Source of the DNA: Actinomycetes bacterium
GTDB taxonomy: Bacteria; Actinomycetota; Acidimicrobiia; Acidimicrobiales; Ilumatobacteraceae
Direction: 5' to 3'
NCBI GenBank assembly: GCA_029782355.1
Contig: JAKOUY010000016.1
Span: forward strand, 744,001-808,000
DNA length: 64,000 bases
Shown: piece after piece, positions 34,979 to 42,431 of the stretch
How positions within the stretch are numbered: the first letter of the stretch is position 1
How the letters are laid out: the number at the start of each line of letters is the position of its first letter
Translations under genes and position numbers: made by a program
The notes under the pieces: generated by a model
Database searches by the model: none
The model's input: the letters and a program-made list of their open reading frames with translations, nothing else
What the model was told of the DNA's origin: nothing

Positions 34979-35521
34979 ATGAGTGAACTGACCTTCTCCC
35001 ATCTCGATCCGCTGGGCCGGGCGCGCATGGTGGACGTGACCCCGAAGGAACCGACCCACCGTCGGGCGGTCGCTCGGTGCAAGGTGTTCATGCGCCCGGA
35101 GACCACCGTCGCCATCGCCAACCGCGAGGTGACCAAGGGCGACGTCCTGGCCGTGGCCCGGGTCGCCGGGATCCAGGCCGCCAAGCGGACCAGTGACATG
35201 ATCCCGCTGTGCCACCCGCTGCTGGTCGGAGCGGTCACCGTCAACTTCGAGATCGGCGACGACCACGTGGCCATCGAGGCCCAGGTCGACACGGTCGAGC
35301 GCACCGGGGTGGAGATGGAGGCGCTCCACGCCTGTTCGGTCGCCGCCCTCACCATCTACGACATGTGCAAGTCGGCCGACCGGGCGATGGTGATCGGCGA
35401 ACTGGCGCTGTGGGAGAAGACCGGCGGTCGCTCCGGGATCTACCGCCGGGCACCCGATGGGGTGACCGACGGCCAGATCGTCGATGCGACGGATCCCGTC
35501 GCAAATGTTGTAGATTCGTAA
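34979..35521 (+). CDS. moaC: Cyclic pyranopterin monophosphate synthase MoaC
   Basis: A 180-residue enzyme acting after MoaA to form cyclic pyranopterin monophosphate. Family motifs are MVDVTPKEPTHRRAVA, KRTSDMIPLCHPLL, VERTGVEMEALHACSVAALTIYDMCKSAD and GGRSG. The frame is open far upstream, but that is a moaA shadow; ATG 34979 gives the normal length. The C-terminal 20 residues contain the -10 of the next gene. Confidence 0.95.
   Translation: MSELTFSHLDPLGRARMVDVTPKEPTHRRAVARCKVFMRPETTVAIANREVTKGDVLAVARVAGIQAAKRTSDMIPLCHPLLVGAVTVNFEIGDDHVAIEAQVDTVERTGVEMEALHACSVAALTIYDMCKSADRAMVIGELALWEKTGGRSGIYRRAPDGVTDGQIVDATDPVANVVDS
35511..35516 (+). promoter_or_regulatory. Candidate -10 element of the 35590 membrane protein gene
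   Basis: TAGATT preceded by TG one base upstream region (TTGTAGATT), within the end of moaC. It would give a 5' leader of about 65 nt. A Shine-Dalgarno AAAGGA at 35573-35578 precedes ATG 35590, so this is one of the few leadered genes here. Confidence 0.45.
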
Positions 35522-35589
35522 CGAACCGATGTGGGCGGTCACCCGGTGCAGCCGGGCCCGCCGACCTGACACAAAGGACGTAGGACCGA

Positions 35590-36198
35590 ATGAGCAAGAT
35601 CGTGTTGCTCGCCATGGCCGCGGCGTGGGCGGCCGTGTTGATCCCCCCGCTGTTCCGGTCTCGCGTCGACAACCGTCCGAACTCGTCGATCTCCGACTTC
35701 CGCCGCCATCTGACCACCTTGCAGCGCACGGTGCCCACCCGCCAGGTGGCCCCGATGCGGGCGATGGCCCGCCCGCTGACCCACTCCGCCCACCAGCGCT
35801 CGTCGGCGCACGTCCAGCCGGGCAGCCGCGGCATGGCCCAGCACGCCGTCGAGCGGCCGACCCGCACCGTCCGCCAGCACGGCCCGCGGGATGACGCCCG
35901 CTCGTTCGCCCCTCGCCAGCACAGCCGGGAGCGGATCGAGCGCCAGGCCGCCCGGCGCCGCCCAGCGCCGGTGGTCAGCCAGCGTGAGCAGCTCCGCCGC
36001 CGCCGGCTGAACGTCTTGTTGATGTTGCTGGTGACCACCGGTGTGACGCTGTTCCTGGCAGCCACCAGCAAGTCGACGGCCATGCTCTACGTCTTCGCCA
36101 TCTCCTTCGTCGTCCTCGGCGGGTACTGCTACAAGCTCGTCCAGGTGCGGGCCGCCGAGCGCAACGAGGACGCCGAGCACTGGTACCGCACCGCCTGA
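35590..36198 (+). CDS. Membrane protein of unknown function
   Basis: A 202-residue protein that I cannot assign. One hydrophobic segment lies at residues 3-22, then a long hydrophilic middle rich in Arg, Gln, His and Ser (about 23-135), then two adjacent membrane helices (about 139-180). The topology suggests both ends near the membrane with a basic cytoplasmic loop. It has its own promoter and ribosome binding site, and is followed 25 bp later by tRNA-Ala. Confidence 0.75.
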   Translation: MSKIVLLAMAAAWAAVLIPPLFRSRVDNRPNSSISDFRRHLTTLQRTVPTRQVAPMRAMARPLTHSAHQRSSAHVQPGSRGMAQHAVERPTRTVRQHGPRDDARSFAPRQHSRERIERQAARRRPAPVVSQREQLRRRRLNVLLMLLVTTGVTLFLAATSKSTAMLYVFAISFVVLGGYCYKLVQVRAAERNEDAEHWYRTA

Positions 36199-36223
36199 CC
36201 GCCGCTACACTGTCGCTCCCTGC

Positions 36224-36296
36224 GGGGGTGTAGCTCAGTTGGCAGAGCGCAACAATCGCACTGTTGAGGCCAGGGGTTCAATTCCCCTCACCTCCA
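36224..36296 (+). tRNA. tRNA-Ala (anticodon CGC)
   Basis: A 73-nt cloverleaf: acceptor GGGGGTG pairs with CACCTCC, giving the G3:U70 pair that identifies alanine tRNA. The D arm is GCTC...GAGC, the anticodon stem CAACA/TGTTG has loop ATCGCAC (anticodon CGC for codon GCG), and the T arm AGGGG-TTCAATT-CCCCT. The discriminator is A; the 3' CCA is not encoded. A -10 TACACT lies at 36206-36211. Confidence 0.95.
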
Positions 36297-36308
36297 CCGC
36301 ACCGGACC

Positions 36309-36332
36309 AAGGCCCCGCCCCGGCGGGGCCTT
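36309..36332. terminator. Bidirectional intrinsic terminator
   Basis: AAGGCCCCGCC-CC-GGCGGGGCCTT, a GC-rich stem with A and T ends on both sides. It stops tRNA-Ala transcription on the plus strand and can also serve hrpB, which ends at 36351 on the minus strand. Confidence 0.85.
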
Positions 36333-36350
36333 TGCCGTTGGCCGACCGCG

Positions 36351-38870
36351 CTACTTGAGTCGTCGGGGCGAGGCCGCCGCCGGGTCGAGCGGCCATTGGT
36401 GCTTGGGGTAGCGCCCGGCCATCTCCGTTCTCACCGCGGCCCAGCTTTCGGCCCAGAACCCGGGGAGGTCGGCGGTGACCTGGATCGGGCGATCGGCGGG
36501 TGAGAGCAGCTCGAGGGTCAACGGAACCCGCCCGCCTGCCACGGTTGGGTGCTCGGACAGCCCGAACAGGTCCTGGACCCGGACGGACGCCGTCGGCCTG
36601 GCTCGCCGATAGTCGATCGGCACGGCTCGCCCGGCGGGCGTGACCAACTCGGTGGGTGCCAGTTCGCCGAGGTGGATCGTGGTGTCCCAGTCGAGCTGGC
36701 TGGCCAGGACCATGCCGACGTCGAGGGCCGCCACGTCGATCAGCGTGGCCATCCCGGCGAGGTGCGGGACCAGCCAACCGTCCGGATCGTCGAGGTGCGC
36801 CAGCAGGGCCGCATCGCTCCAGTCCGGCCACCGGTCACCGAACGTCGCCCGCAGGAACTCGACCCGGGCGCGCAGCGTGGCCGCCCCGTCACCGCCGAGG
36901 GCAGCCAGTCGAGAGCCGCGGATCCGCTCCAGGAGGGCGGCGGTGACCGTCGGGCCCGGCGTCGGTTGGCGCACCTGCTCGTCGAGCACCATCCCGCCGA
37001 GCCGCCACGTCCGGCGTTCCACCAGATCATTGCGAGCCTTGTCGAGGATCACCTCGGCGCGGACCTCGACCTGCTCGGCGAGGACGTCGACGATCTCGGC
37101 CGCACCGAGCGCGGCCGCCATGCGGATGCGCGCCTGGCGACGATCGCCGTCGACGTCGGCGGCGACGACGAATGCTTCACCGGCCAGCGAGTCGCTGCGC
37201 TCCACCGTGGCCATGGTGCCGGTCCGCAGCTGGAAGTTGCCCGGCTGACTGCGCCGGACGGCCAGGCGGTCGGGGAAGCCGAGGAGGGTGACTCGGCCGG
37301 TGTGGTCCGGGTCGACCTCGCCGGTGTCGTAGGCGTGCCCGGAGCGCCGGGAGATGTCGGCGGCTCGCTCGCCCGCCCGTCGCAGCGCCCCTCGGTCGGC
37401 CGCGTCGTGATGGCCGCGCCCCGCCACCGCGGCCACCCGCAGGGCCAGGTCGGCGGGCAGGTCTGCCGGGCGGCCACGGAACACGTCACGGTCGTCGAGG
37501 ACCGCGGCGACGACGCACGCCAGTGACCGATCGCCCGGGTCGGCGCCCACCACCATGCGGGCCAGCCGGGGGTGCAGGGGCAGCTCGACCATCCGCCTCC
37601 CGGTGTCGGTGAGCCGTCCTGCGGAGGTGGTCGCACCGAGGGCGAGCAGCAGCTCGTGACCTTGCTGCAGCGCCCGCCGCGGCGGTGGATCGACGAAGGC
37701 CAGCTCGTCGGCCGGGGTGCCCCACGCGGCCAGCTCGAGGGCCAGGCCGCTGAGGTCGACCTGGGTGATCTCGGCGGCCAGGTGGGCCGGGCGGGCGGTG
37801 TGCTCGACCTTGCTCCACAGCCGATAGCACACGCCCGGTTCGGTTCGTCCGGCCCGCCCGGCGCGCTGGTCGGCCGAGGCCCGGCTGGTGGCCACCGTGG
37901 TCAGCCGGGTCATGCCGGTGCGCACGTCGTGTCGCGGGACCCGGGCCAGACCGGCGTCGACCACGACACGCACGCCGCGCACCGTCAGCGACGACTCGGC
38001 GATGTCCGTGCTGAGGACCACCCGCCGGGTACCGGCGGTGGACGGTGCCAGCGCGGCGTCCTGCTCGCTGGCCGGCAGAGCGCCAGCCAGCGGGCGCAGC
38101 TCCACGCCGGTGAGGTCGCCGAGCAGGGCCTCGACCCGGCGGATCTCGCCGATCCCGGGCAGGAACACCAGCACGTCGCCCAACTCCTCGGCCAGGGCTC
38201 GGCGGACGGCGTCGGCCACCGCCGCCTCGATGCGCTGGCCACGGCGTCCGGGGACCCAGCGAACCTCGACCGGGTGTTGGCGGCCGTCGCTGACCACCAC
38301 CGGGACGTCACCCAGCACCCGTCGCAGGGCGTCGACGTCTGGGGTCGCCGACATGGCCACGATGCGCAGGTCCGGGCAGAGCAGCCCGCGGGCGTCGAGC
38401 GCCAGAGCCAGTCCGAGGTCGGTCGGCAGGTTGCGTTCGTGGACCTCGTCGAACAGCACCGCCGCCGTCCCGGCCAGGCTGGGATCGTGCTGCAACCGCC
38501 GGGTGAGCACCCCCTCGGTGACCACCTCGATGCGCGTCCGCGCCCCGATGTGGCGCTCGTCTCGGGTCTGGTAGCCGACGGTCTCGCCGACGCGTTCACC
38601 GAGCACGTCGGCCATCCGGTGGGCTGCGGCACGAGTCGCCAGGCGGCGCGGCTCGAGCATGACGATCCGCCCGTCGCCGGCCCAGGACTGCTGGAGCAGC
38701 GCGACGGGGATCGCCGTGGTCTTGCCGGCGCCGGGTGGGGCGACGACGATGGCCGAGCGGCTCTGGTCCAGCGCCGCCCCGAGGTCGTCGAGGACCTCGA
38801 CGATCGGCAGGTCGGCCAGCGCGGCCGGCAGGCTCACGGCTCGGCCGTGGGCGTCACCCCGGGGCGTCAC
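36351..38870 (-). CDS. hrpB: ATP-dependent helicase HrpB
   Basis: An 839-residue DEAH/RHA-type helicase. Motif I is APPGAGKTT (44-52), motif II DEVH, motif III SAT, and motifs V-VI are STDIAESSLTVRGVRVVVDAG and QRAGRAGRTEPGVCYRLW. The HrpB-specific C-terminal region (VPIDYRRARPTASVRVQDLFGL, LTLELLSPADRPIQVTADLPGFW) identifies the family. The cellular role in bacteria is poorly defined. The start overlaps the upstream gene (ATGA at 38867-38870); GTG 38834 is an alternative. Confidence 0.93.
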   Translation of the reverse strand: MTPRGDAHGRAVSLPAALADLPIVEVLDDLGAALDQSRSAIVVAPPGAGKTTAIPVALLQQSWAGDGRIVMLEPRRLATRAAAHRMADVLGERVGETVGYQTRDERHIGARTRIEVVTEGVLTRRLQHDPSLAGTAAVLFDEVHERNLPTDLGLALALDARGLLCPDLRIVAMSATPDVDALRRVLGDVPVVVSDGRQHPVEVRWVPGRRGQRIEAAVADAVRRALAEELGDVLVFLPGIGEIRRVEALLGDLTGVELRPLAGALPASEQDAALAPSTAGTRRVVLSTDIAESSLTVRGVRVVVDAGLARVPRHDVRTGMTRLTTVATSRASADQRAGRAGRTEPGVCYRLWSKVEHTARPAHLAAEITQVDLSGLALELAAWGTPADELAFVDPPPRRALQQGHELLLALGATTSAGRLTDTGRRMVELPLHPRLARMVVGADPGDRSLACVVAAVLDDRDVFRGRPADLPADLALRVAAVAGRGHHDAADRGALRRAGERAADISRRSGHAYDTGEVDPDHTGRVTLLGFPDRLAVRRSQPGNFQLRTGTMATVERSDSLAGEAFVVAADVDGDRRQARIRMAAALGAAEIVDVLAEQVEVRAEVILDKARNDLVERRTWRLGGMVLDEQVRQPTPGPTVTAALLERIRGSRLAALGGDGAATLRARVEFLRATFGDRWPDWSDAALLAHLDDPDGWLVPHLAGMATLIDVAALDVGMVLASQLDWDTTIHLGELAPTELVTPAGRAVPIDYRRARPTASVRVQDLFGLSEHPTVAGGRVPLTLELLSPADRPIQVTADLPGFWAESWAAVRTEMAGRYPKHQWPLDPAAASPRRLK

Positions 38871-39355
38871 CCCAGGGCGGGCGTGCCCTGGAACGGGTTG
38901 GGGTCACCGGGCATCGGGATCTCCGGCGCCTGCCAGGCGGTGGCCTCGGCGATCGCCTCGGCCACGGCGCGCCACGCCGGTGGGTTCCAGCCCTCGGCGG
39001 TGGCCTGCACGGTCCCGTCGATGCGCAGGAACACGAAGGCCGGCAGGTGGGTCAGCCCGAGCGCTCGGACGAAGTCGCGGCGCGGGTCGGTGAACGCCAG
39101 ATACTGCTGGGCGATCGGGCCGAGGTAGCGGCGGGCCTCGTCCTCGGTGCCGGTGACGACCACGTTGACCCGGGCCGACGAGCCGCGCAACGCGTCGAGG
39201 ATCCGCAGCGCCGGCTTGAGCACCCACGAGCTCTCGTTGGTGAACGGGTCGAGGACCACGCTGGCCAGGTGGAACGTGGTCAGCCACTCCTCCAGGGGGC
39301 GACGCTCGCCGCCGAGTGCCGCCAGTTGGACGTCCGGGGAAACCGTGGTGACCAC
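38867..39355 (-). CDS. Thioredoxin-fold-like protein without CxxC
   Basis: A 162-residue protein. Its order of segments suggests a thioredoxin fold: ASVVLDPF, ARVNVVVTGTEDEARRYL, FTDPRRDFVRALGLTHLPAFVFLRIDGTVQ, the last with the cis-proline and a following strand. It has no cysteines, so it cannot act as a thiol oxidoreductase. It overlaps hrpB by 4 bp and is probably its co-transcribed upstream gene. The function is unknown. Confidence 0.7.
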   Translation of the reverse strand: MVTTVSPDVQLAALGGERRPLEEWLTTFHLASVVLDPFTNESSWVLKPALRILDALRGSSARVNVVVTGTEDEARRYLGPIAQQYLAFTDPRRDFVRALGLTHLPAFVFLRIDGTVQATAEGWNPPAWRAVAEAIAEATAWQAPEIPMPGDPNPFQGTPALG

Positions 39356-39404
39356 GGTGGTCGATGGTATCCGGCGGACACGGCCGCCACGAAGTGACCC
39401 CGGC

Positions 39405-39410
39405 TACGGT
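39405..39410 (+). promoter_or_regulatory. Candidate -10 element of the PPOX gene
   Basis: TACGGT, 6 nt before ATG 39417, predicting a leaderless transcript. Confidence 0.5.
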
Positions 39411-39416
39411 GAGCCG

Positions 39417-39884
39417 ATGGCCAACCAGCGCAGCCGCATCGCGATGACCGACGACGAGGTGACCGCGTACCTCGACACCCAGCGGATCCTCAACGTCGCC
39501 ACGATCGGCCCGAGCGGCCATCCTCACGTGGTGGCCATGTGGTACGCGGTCATGGACGGTCAGGTGGCGTTCTGGACCTTCGCCAAGAGCCAGAAGGTGT
39601 TGAACCTGCGCCGTGATCCCAAGCTCAGCGCGCTGGTCGAGAGCGGGGAGACCTACAACGAGCTGCGCGGGGTGGAGCTGGTGGGGACCGGACGGCTGGT
39701 GGAGGACTACGAGCAGACACTGGCCATCGGCAAGGCCGTCGGGGTCCGCTACAACGGCGAGGGCGTGCTGAGCGAGGCCGCGCTGCCCTTCCTCGAGGCT
39801 CAGGCCCGCAAGCGGATCGGGGTGCTCGTCGACGTCGAGCGGGTTGTCAGCTGGGATCACACCAAGCTCGGCGGGGCGTACTGA
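39417..39884 (+). CDS. Pyridoxamine 5'-phosphate oxidase family (PPOX/FDOR-type) protein
   Basis: A 155-residue split beta-barrel flavin- or F420-binding protein. The N-terminal helix MTDDEVTAYLDTQRILNVATIGPSGHPHVVAMWYAV and the following KSQKVLNLRRDPKLSALVE are typical of the actinobacterial PPOX class, which includes F420-dependent biliverdin and menaquinone reductases. Which cofactor it binds cannot be decided. ATG 39417 fits the -10; the frame open upstream is a shadow. Confidence 0.85.
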   Translation: MANQRSRIAMTDDEVTAYLDTQRILNVATIGPSGHPHVVAMWYAVMDGQVAFWTFAKSQKVLNLRRDPKLSALVESGETYNELRGVELVGTGRLVEDYEQTLAIGKAVGVRYNGEGVLSEAALPFLEAQARKRIGVLVDVERVVSWDHTKLGGAY

Positions 39885-39905
39885 CCAGGGACGATGACGG
39901 CGCGC

Positions 39906-40019
39906 TCACGCCGCCCGGCGGGGCATTCCGAACACCTGACCGCCGTCGCGCCGCACGATCGTGCCCGGTGCGAACCACCGGCAGATGCGGTCGATATCGG
40001 CGACGGCATCGTCGATCAT
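39906..40019 (-). pseudogene. Detached C-terminal part of the 40303 gene (frame-shifted)
   Basis: A 37-codon frame (ATG 40019 to TGA 39906) encoding MIDDAVADIDRICRWF, APGTIVRRDG and a short basic end. Its ATG overlaps the stop of the upstream frame (ATGA). Read one frame over without the break, the join would be SP-EEDDD-MIDDAVADIDRIC, a natural acidic helix leading to a PGTIVRR strand. It is probably the true C-terminus of the gene at 40303, lost by a one-base indel. Confidence 0.55.
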
Positions 40020-40303
40020 GTCGTCGTCCTCCTCGGTGACAGCAGGCCCAGCCACCCGCCTCGCTCCAGCCAGTCACGCACCGCGCCGCGCAGATCTCCT
40101 GGGGTGAGCATCGGCCGGTCGACCACCATGGCCGTGGTGGTCGGCCGAGAACTGCCGAGGCCCGGGAACCCTCGCCCACACCGGCAGCGACGCGGGTCGT
40201 GGCATGCCGGCGAGCTGACCGCGACCAGCTCGCCCTCCACCGTGCCGTGATCGTCGCCGGGGAGGTCGCCCTGGGTCTGTCGAGTCGCAATGAGCACCTT
40301 CAT
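40016..40303 (-). CDS. Small actinobacterial DUF protein, C-terminus displaced by frameshift
   Basis: A 95-residue product beginning MKVLIATRQTQGDLPGDDHGTVEGELV. It resembles short actinobacterial proteins of unknown function that start MKVLVATRxTQG and contain a CxCGRxFxGL segment (here CRCGRGFPGLGS). The frame ends in SPRRTTT, which looks like out-of-frame reading; the next frame downstream holds a plausible C-terminus at 39906-40019. So this copy is either broken, mis-sequenced, or split into two overlapping genes. Confidence 0.65.
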   Translation of the reverse strand: MKVLIATRQTQGDLPGDDHGTVEGELVAVSSPACHDPRRCRCGRGFPGLGSSRPTTTAMVVDRPMLTPGDLRGAVRDWLERGGWLGLLSPRRTTT

Positions 40304-40429
40304 GCCGCCGATGATGAACCAGGGGTGCCACGCGGTTGCCCCGAGCCCCGACGCGATGCCCGCGCCCGCGTCCCCGCCGTCCGGGCCCGCCCCGCCGGCC
40401 GGCGAGATCGAACGACGGACTGGACGCGG

Positions 40430-40861
40430 CTACTCGCAGCCGATCCCGTCATGGTCGCGATCCAGGCCGTACACGTCTGTCCCGATCACCCGGACTGGAC
40501 CGCGCACGTACGCCGGGCCGTTGCCAGAGCCGCCAGCGCAGTCGACGTCCGATGCGATTGGCACGCATCCGGAGTAGTTCGGGTCGCAGCGCGGAGCGGT
40601 TGGCTGGGGAGTCCGGCGGCGGGGTCGAGTCGAGGGTGTGGTCGCAGGTCGGCTCGCGGGCTGGGGCCGGGTTCGGGCTGTGGTTCGGGAGCTGGCCAGG
40701 GGCCGGGGAGCGCTTGCCGGCCGGGTGACCGCAGGACGAGCGGCCGTCCGTGCCGTGTCGGGCGGACGCGTGATCGTCGCCGGACGGCAACCAGCGACGG
40801 CCACGACGAGCACGACGACAGCAGCGGCTCGAGCGTTCGCCGAGATCCCCGTCATCGTCAC
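40430..40861 (-). CDS. Lipoprotein with C-terminal Excalibur calcium-binding domain
   Basis: About 140 residues. The signal peptide ARAAAVVVLVVAVAGC ends in a lipobox, so the protein is a membrane-anchored lipoprotein. A Thr/Pro/Arg-rich linker of about 60 residues follows. The C-terminal Excalibur domain is clear: CDPNYSGCVP, SDVDCAGG and the calcium loop LDRDHDGIGCE. Start is GTG 40861 or ATG 40855; the longer open frame upstream overlaps repeats and is not used. A -10 TACCCT (minus) lies at 40876-40871. Confidence 0.8.
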   Translation of the reverse strand: MTMTGISANARAAAVVVLVVAVAGCRPATITRPPDTARTAARPAVTRPASAPRPLASSRTTARTRPQPASRPATTPSTRPRRRTPQPTAPRCDPNYSGCVPIASDVDCAGGSGNGPAYVRGPVRVIGTDVYGLDRDHDGIGCE

Positions 40862-40909
40862 TCTTGGGCAAGGGTAGTGCGGCCCCTGATGCCCCCCGGT
40901 CCGGCAACC

Positions 40910-40949
40910 TGTCGTGACATGTTCAGCACGTTCGGAACATGTCACGACA
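40910..40949. repeat. Perfect 15-bp inverted repeat (hairpin)
   Basis: TGTCGTGACATGTTC (40910-40924), a 10-nt loop, then GAACATGTCACGACA (40935-40949). The stem is perfect. It lies between the end of the MocR gene and the promoter of the Excalibur gene, so it may end mocR transcription or bind a regulator. There is no T-run after it on either strand. Confidence 0.85.
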
Positions 40950-41008
40950 AGAACGGGCGAACGGGCGACAAGAACGGGCGAACGGGCGACAAGAGCGGGC
41001 GGACGGGG
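40946..41008. repeat. Three tandem 21-bp repeats
   Basis: GACAAGAACGGGCGAACGGGC repeats at 40946-40966, 40967-40987 (identical) and 40988-41008 (about four differences). The first unit starts inside the right arm of the 15-bp hairpin. The rest of the gap to the MocR stop at 41025 is GC-rich without further structure. Confidence 0.85.
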
Positions 41009-41024
41009 GGTCGGGCGGGCGGGA

Positions 41025-42374
41025 TCAGCGCCAGGTGGGGGCGGTGGTGGCCGCATCGGCGAGCAGGCCGGCGACGTCGTCGAGCTGGGTGTCGGGGATC
41101 TGGGCGACGGTGACCCGGACGAAGTCGTCCGCGGACTCGCCGACCAGGAACGGCTCACCCGGGGCGACACCGATCCCCTGGGCGGCCAGGGTCAGCATGG
41201 CGGCGCGCTCGTCGTCGACCCGGATCCACAGGTTGATGCCGTCGTCACCGGTGACGGCCACCCCGCGACGGTGCAGCACGGCGCACACCCGCCGGCGACG
41301 CTCGGCGTAGACGTCCCGGGCGTGGGCCACCGCGGTCACCGCCGCCGGGTCGGCCAGCATCGTCAGCAGCACCGCCTGCAGGATCCGGCTGGTCCACCCG
41401 GCGCCCAGCATCCGCCGGTTGGCCACCGCCTGGACGGTGGCGGCCGCGCCCCCGATGGCCGCCAGGCGCAAGTCGGGCCCGTGGCTCTTCGAGTAGCTGC
41501 GCACGTGCAACGTCCGTTCGGGCAGCCAGCGACCGAGGCTGACCAGCGCGCCGGTGGCGATGTCGCCGGAGTGATCGTCCTCGATCACCAACGTCCCGTG
41601 GTCGCGCAGCGCACCGGCCAGCCGCCGGGCGCGTCCCGCCGTGGTGGTGATGCCCGTCGGGTTGTGGGCCCGCAGCTGGCAGAACACGGCCACCGGCTGG
41701 CGCCGCAGCGCCGCGGCGAAGGCATCCGGTTCCATGCCCTGGCCGTCCATCGGCACCCCGATGATCTCGGCACCGAGGTGGTCGAGCAGGTCGAGCAGCG
41801 GAGGAAAGGTCGGCTGCTCGACGACCACCCGGTCCCCGAGATGGACGACCTGTTGGGCGATCCGATCCAGGGCGTCCATCGCCCCGTCGACCACGGTCAG
41901 CGCGGCGGGGTCGAACGGCCAGGTCGAGCGGAGCTCGGTCTCCAGGGCAGGCAACACCGCTGGGTCGAGGTAGCTGCTGGTGAGCGAGCGTTCGCCGAGG
42001 CGGCCGACGGCGAGGCCGAGATCGGGCAGCAACGCCGGGTCGGGGGTGCCGGTCGAGAGGTCGAGGGCGAAGTGGCCGGGACCCTCGGTCACGCGGCGGT
42101 AGCGGGTCGGCGCGCCCGGCCCGGTGGGTTGGGCGACGAAGGTGCCGAGGCGGCCGCGTCCCTCCACCGCGCCCACGGCCGCCAGGGTCTGCCACGCCTC
42201 GCTGACCGTGGTGGGGGATACGCCGAGTGCCCGGGCCAGCTCGCGGACCGTGGGAAGTCGTTGCCCGACGGCGAGCGCGCCGGAGGTGACGGCCCGGTTG
42301 ACCGCGGCGGCGATGCCCCGGGCGCTGCGATCGTCGATGCTCGCGACGAGCTCGTCGGCCACACTGCGGCTCAT
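41025..42374 (-). CDS. MocR/GabR-type regulator (GntR HTH plus aminotransferase domain)
   Basis: A 449-residue protein. An N-terminal GntR winged helix (residues 12-80: LPTVRELARALGVSPTTVSEAW) is fused to a fold-type I aminotransferase domain with the PLP lysine at K296 (SYSKSHGPDLRL), HNPTG and IEDDHSGD. In GabR such domains sense an amino acid through PLP. It faces the pyrimidine operon across 57 bp and a palindrome, so it likely controls that operon, perhaps sensing beta-alanine or beta-aminoisobutyrate (inference). ATG 42374 is chosen; the upstream open frame is shadow. Confidence 0.9.
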   Translation of the reverse strand: MSRSVADELVASIDDRSARGIAAAVNRAVTSGALAVGQRLPTVRELARALGVSPTTVSEAWQTLAAVGAVEGRGRLGTFVAQPTGPGAPTRYRRVTEGPGHFALDLSTGTPDPALLPDLGLAVGRLGERSLTSSYLDPAVLPALETELRSTWPFDPAALTVVDGAMDALDRIAQQVVHLGDRVVVEQPTFPPLLDLLDHLGAEIIGVPMDGQGMEPDAFAAALRRQPVAVFCQLRAHNPTGITTTAGRARRLAGALRDHGTLVIEDDHSGDIATGALVSLGRWLPERTLHVRSYSKSHGPDLRLAAIGGAAATVQAVANRRMLGAGWTSRILQAVLLTMLADPAAVTAVAHARDVYAERRRRVCAVLHRRGVAVTGDDGINLWIRVDDERAAMLTLAAQGIGVAPGEPFLVGESADDFVRVTVAQIPDTQLDDVAGLLADAATTAPTWR

Positions 42375-42383
42375 TGTCCAGTA

Positions 42384-42399
42384 ACAATAGCAATATTGT
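42384..42399. promoter_or_regulatory. Palindromic operator candidate between mocR and the pyrimidine operon
   Basis: ACAATA-GCAA-TATTGT, a 6-bp inverted repeat with a 4-bp centre, AT-rich in a GC-rich background. On the minus strand the left arm reads TATTGT and is placed as the mocR -10, 9 nt before its ATG. On the plus strand the palindrome ends 19 bp before the operon -10, so a bound regulator could act on both genes. Confidence 0.6.
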
Positions 42400-42418
42400 G
42401 CAGGGCGAGCTGTCACAT

Positions 42419-42424
42419 TAGAGT
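42419..42424 (+). promoter_or_regulatory. Candidate -10 element of the pyrimidine catabolic operon
   Basis: TAGAGT, 7 nt before ATG 42432, with no ribosome binding site between. Downstream genes of the same operon do carry Shine-Dalgarno sequences. Confidence 0.5.
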
Positions 42425-42431
42425 CGACGCG

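Noticed and set aside
39894-40250. 118-codon plus-strand frame opposite the disrupted small gene
   Set aside because: No recognisable motif and no promoter; the minus strand has the MKVLIATRQTQG start typical of a known small family.
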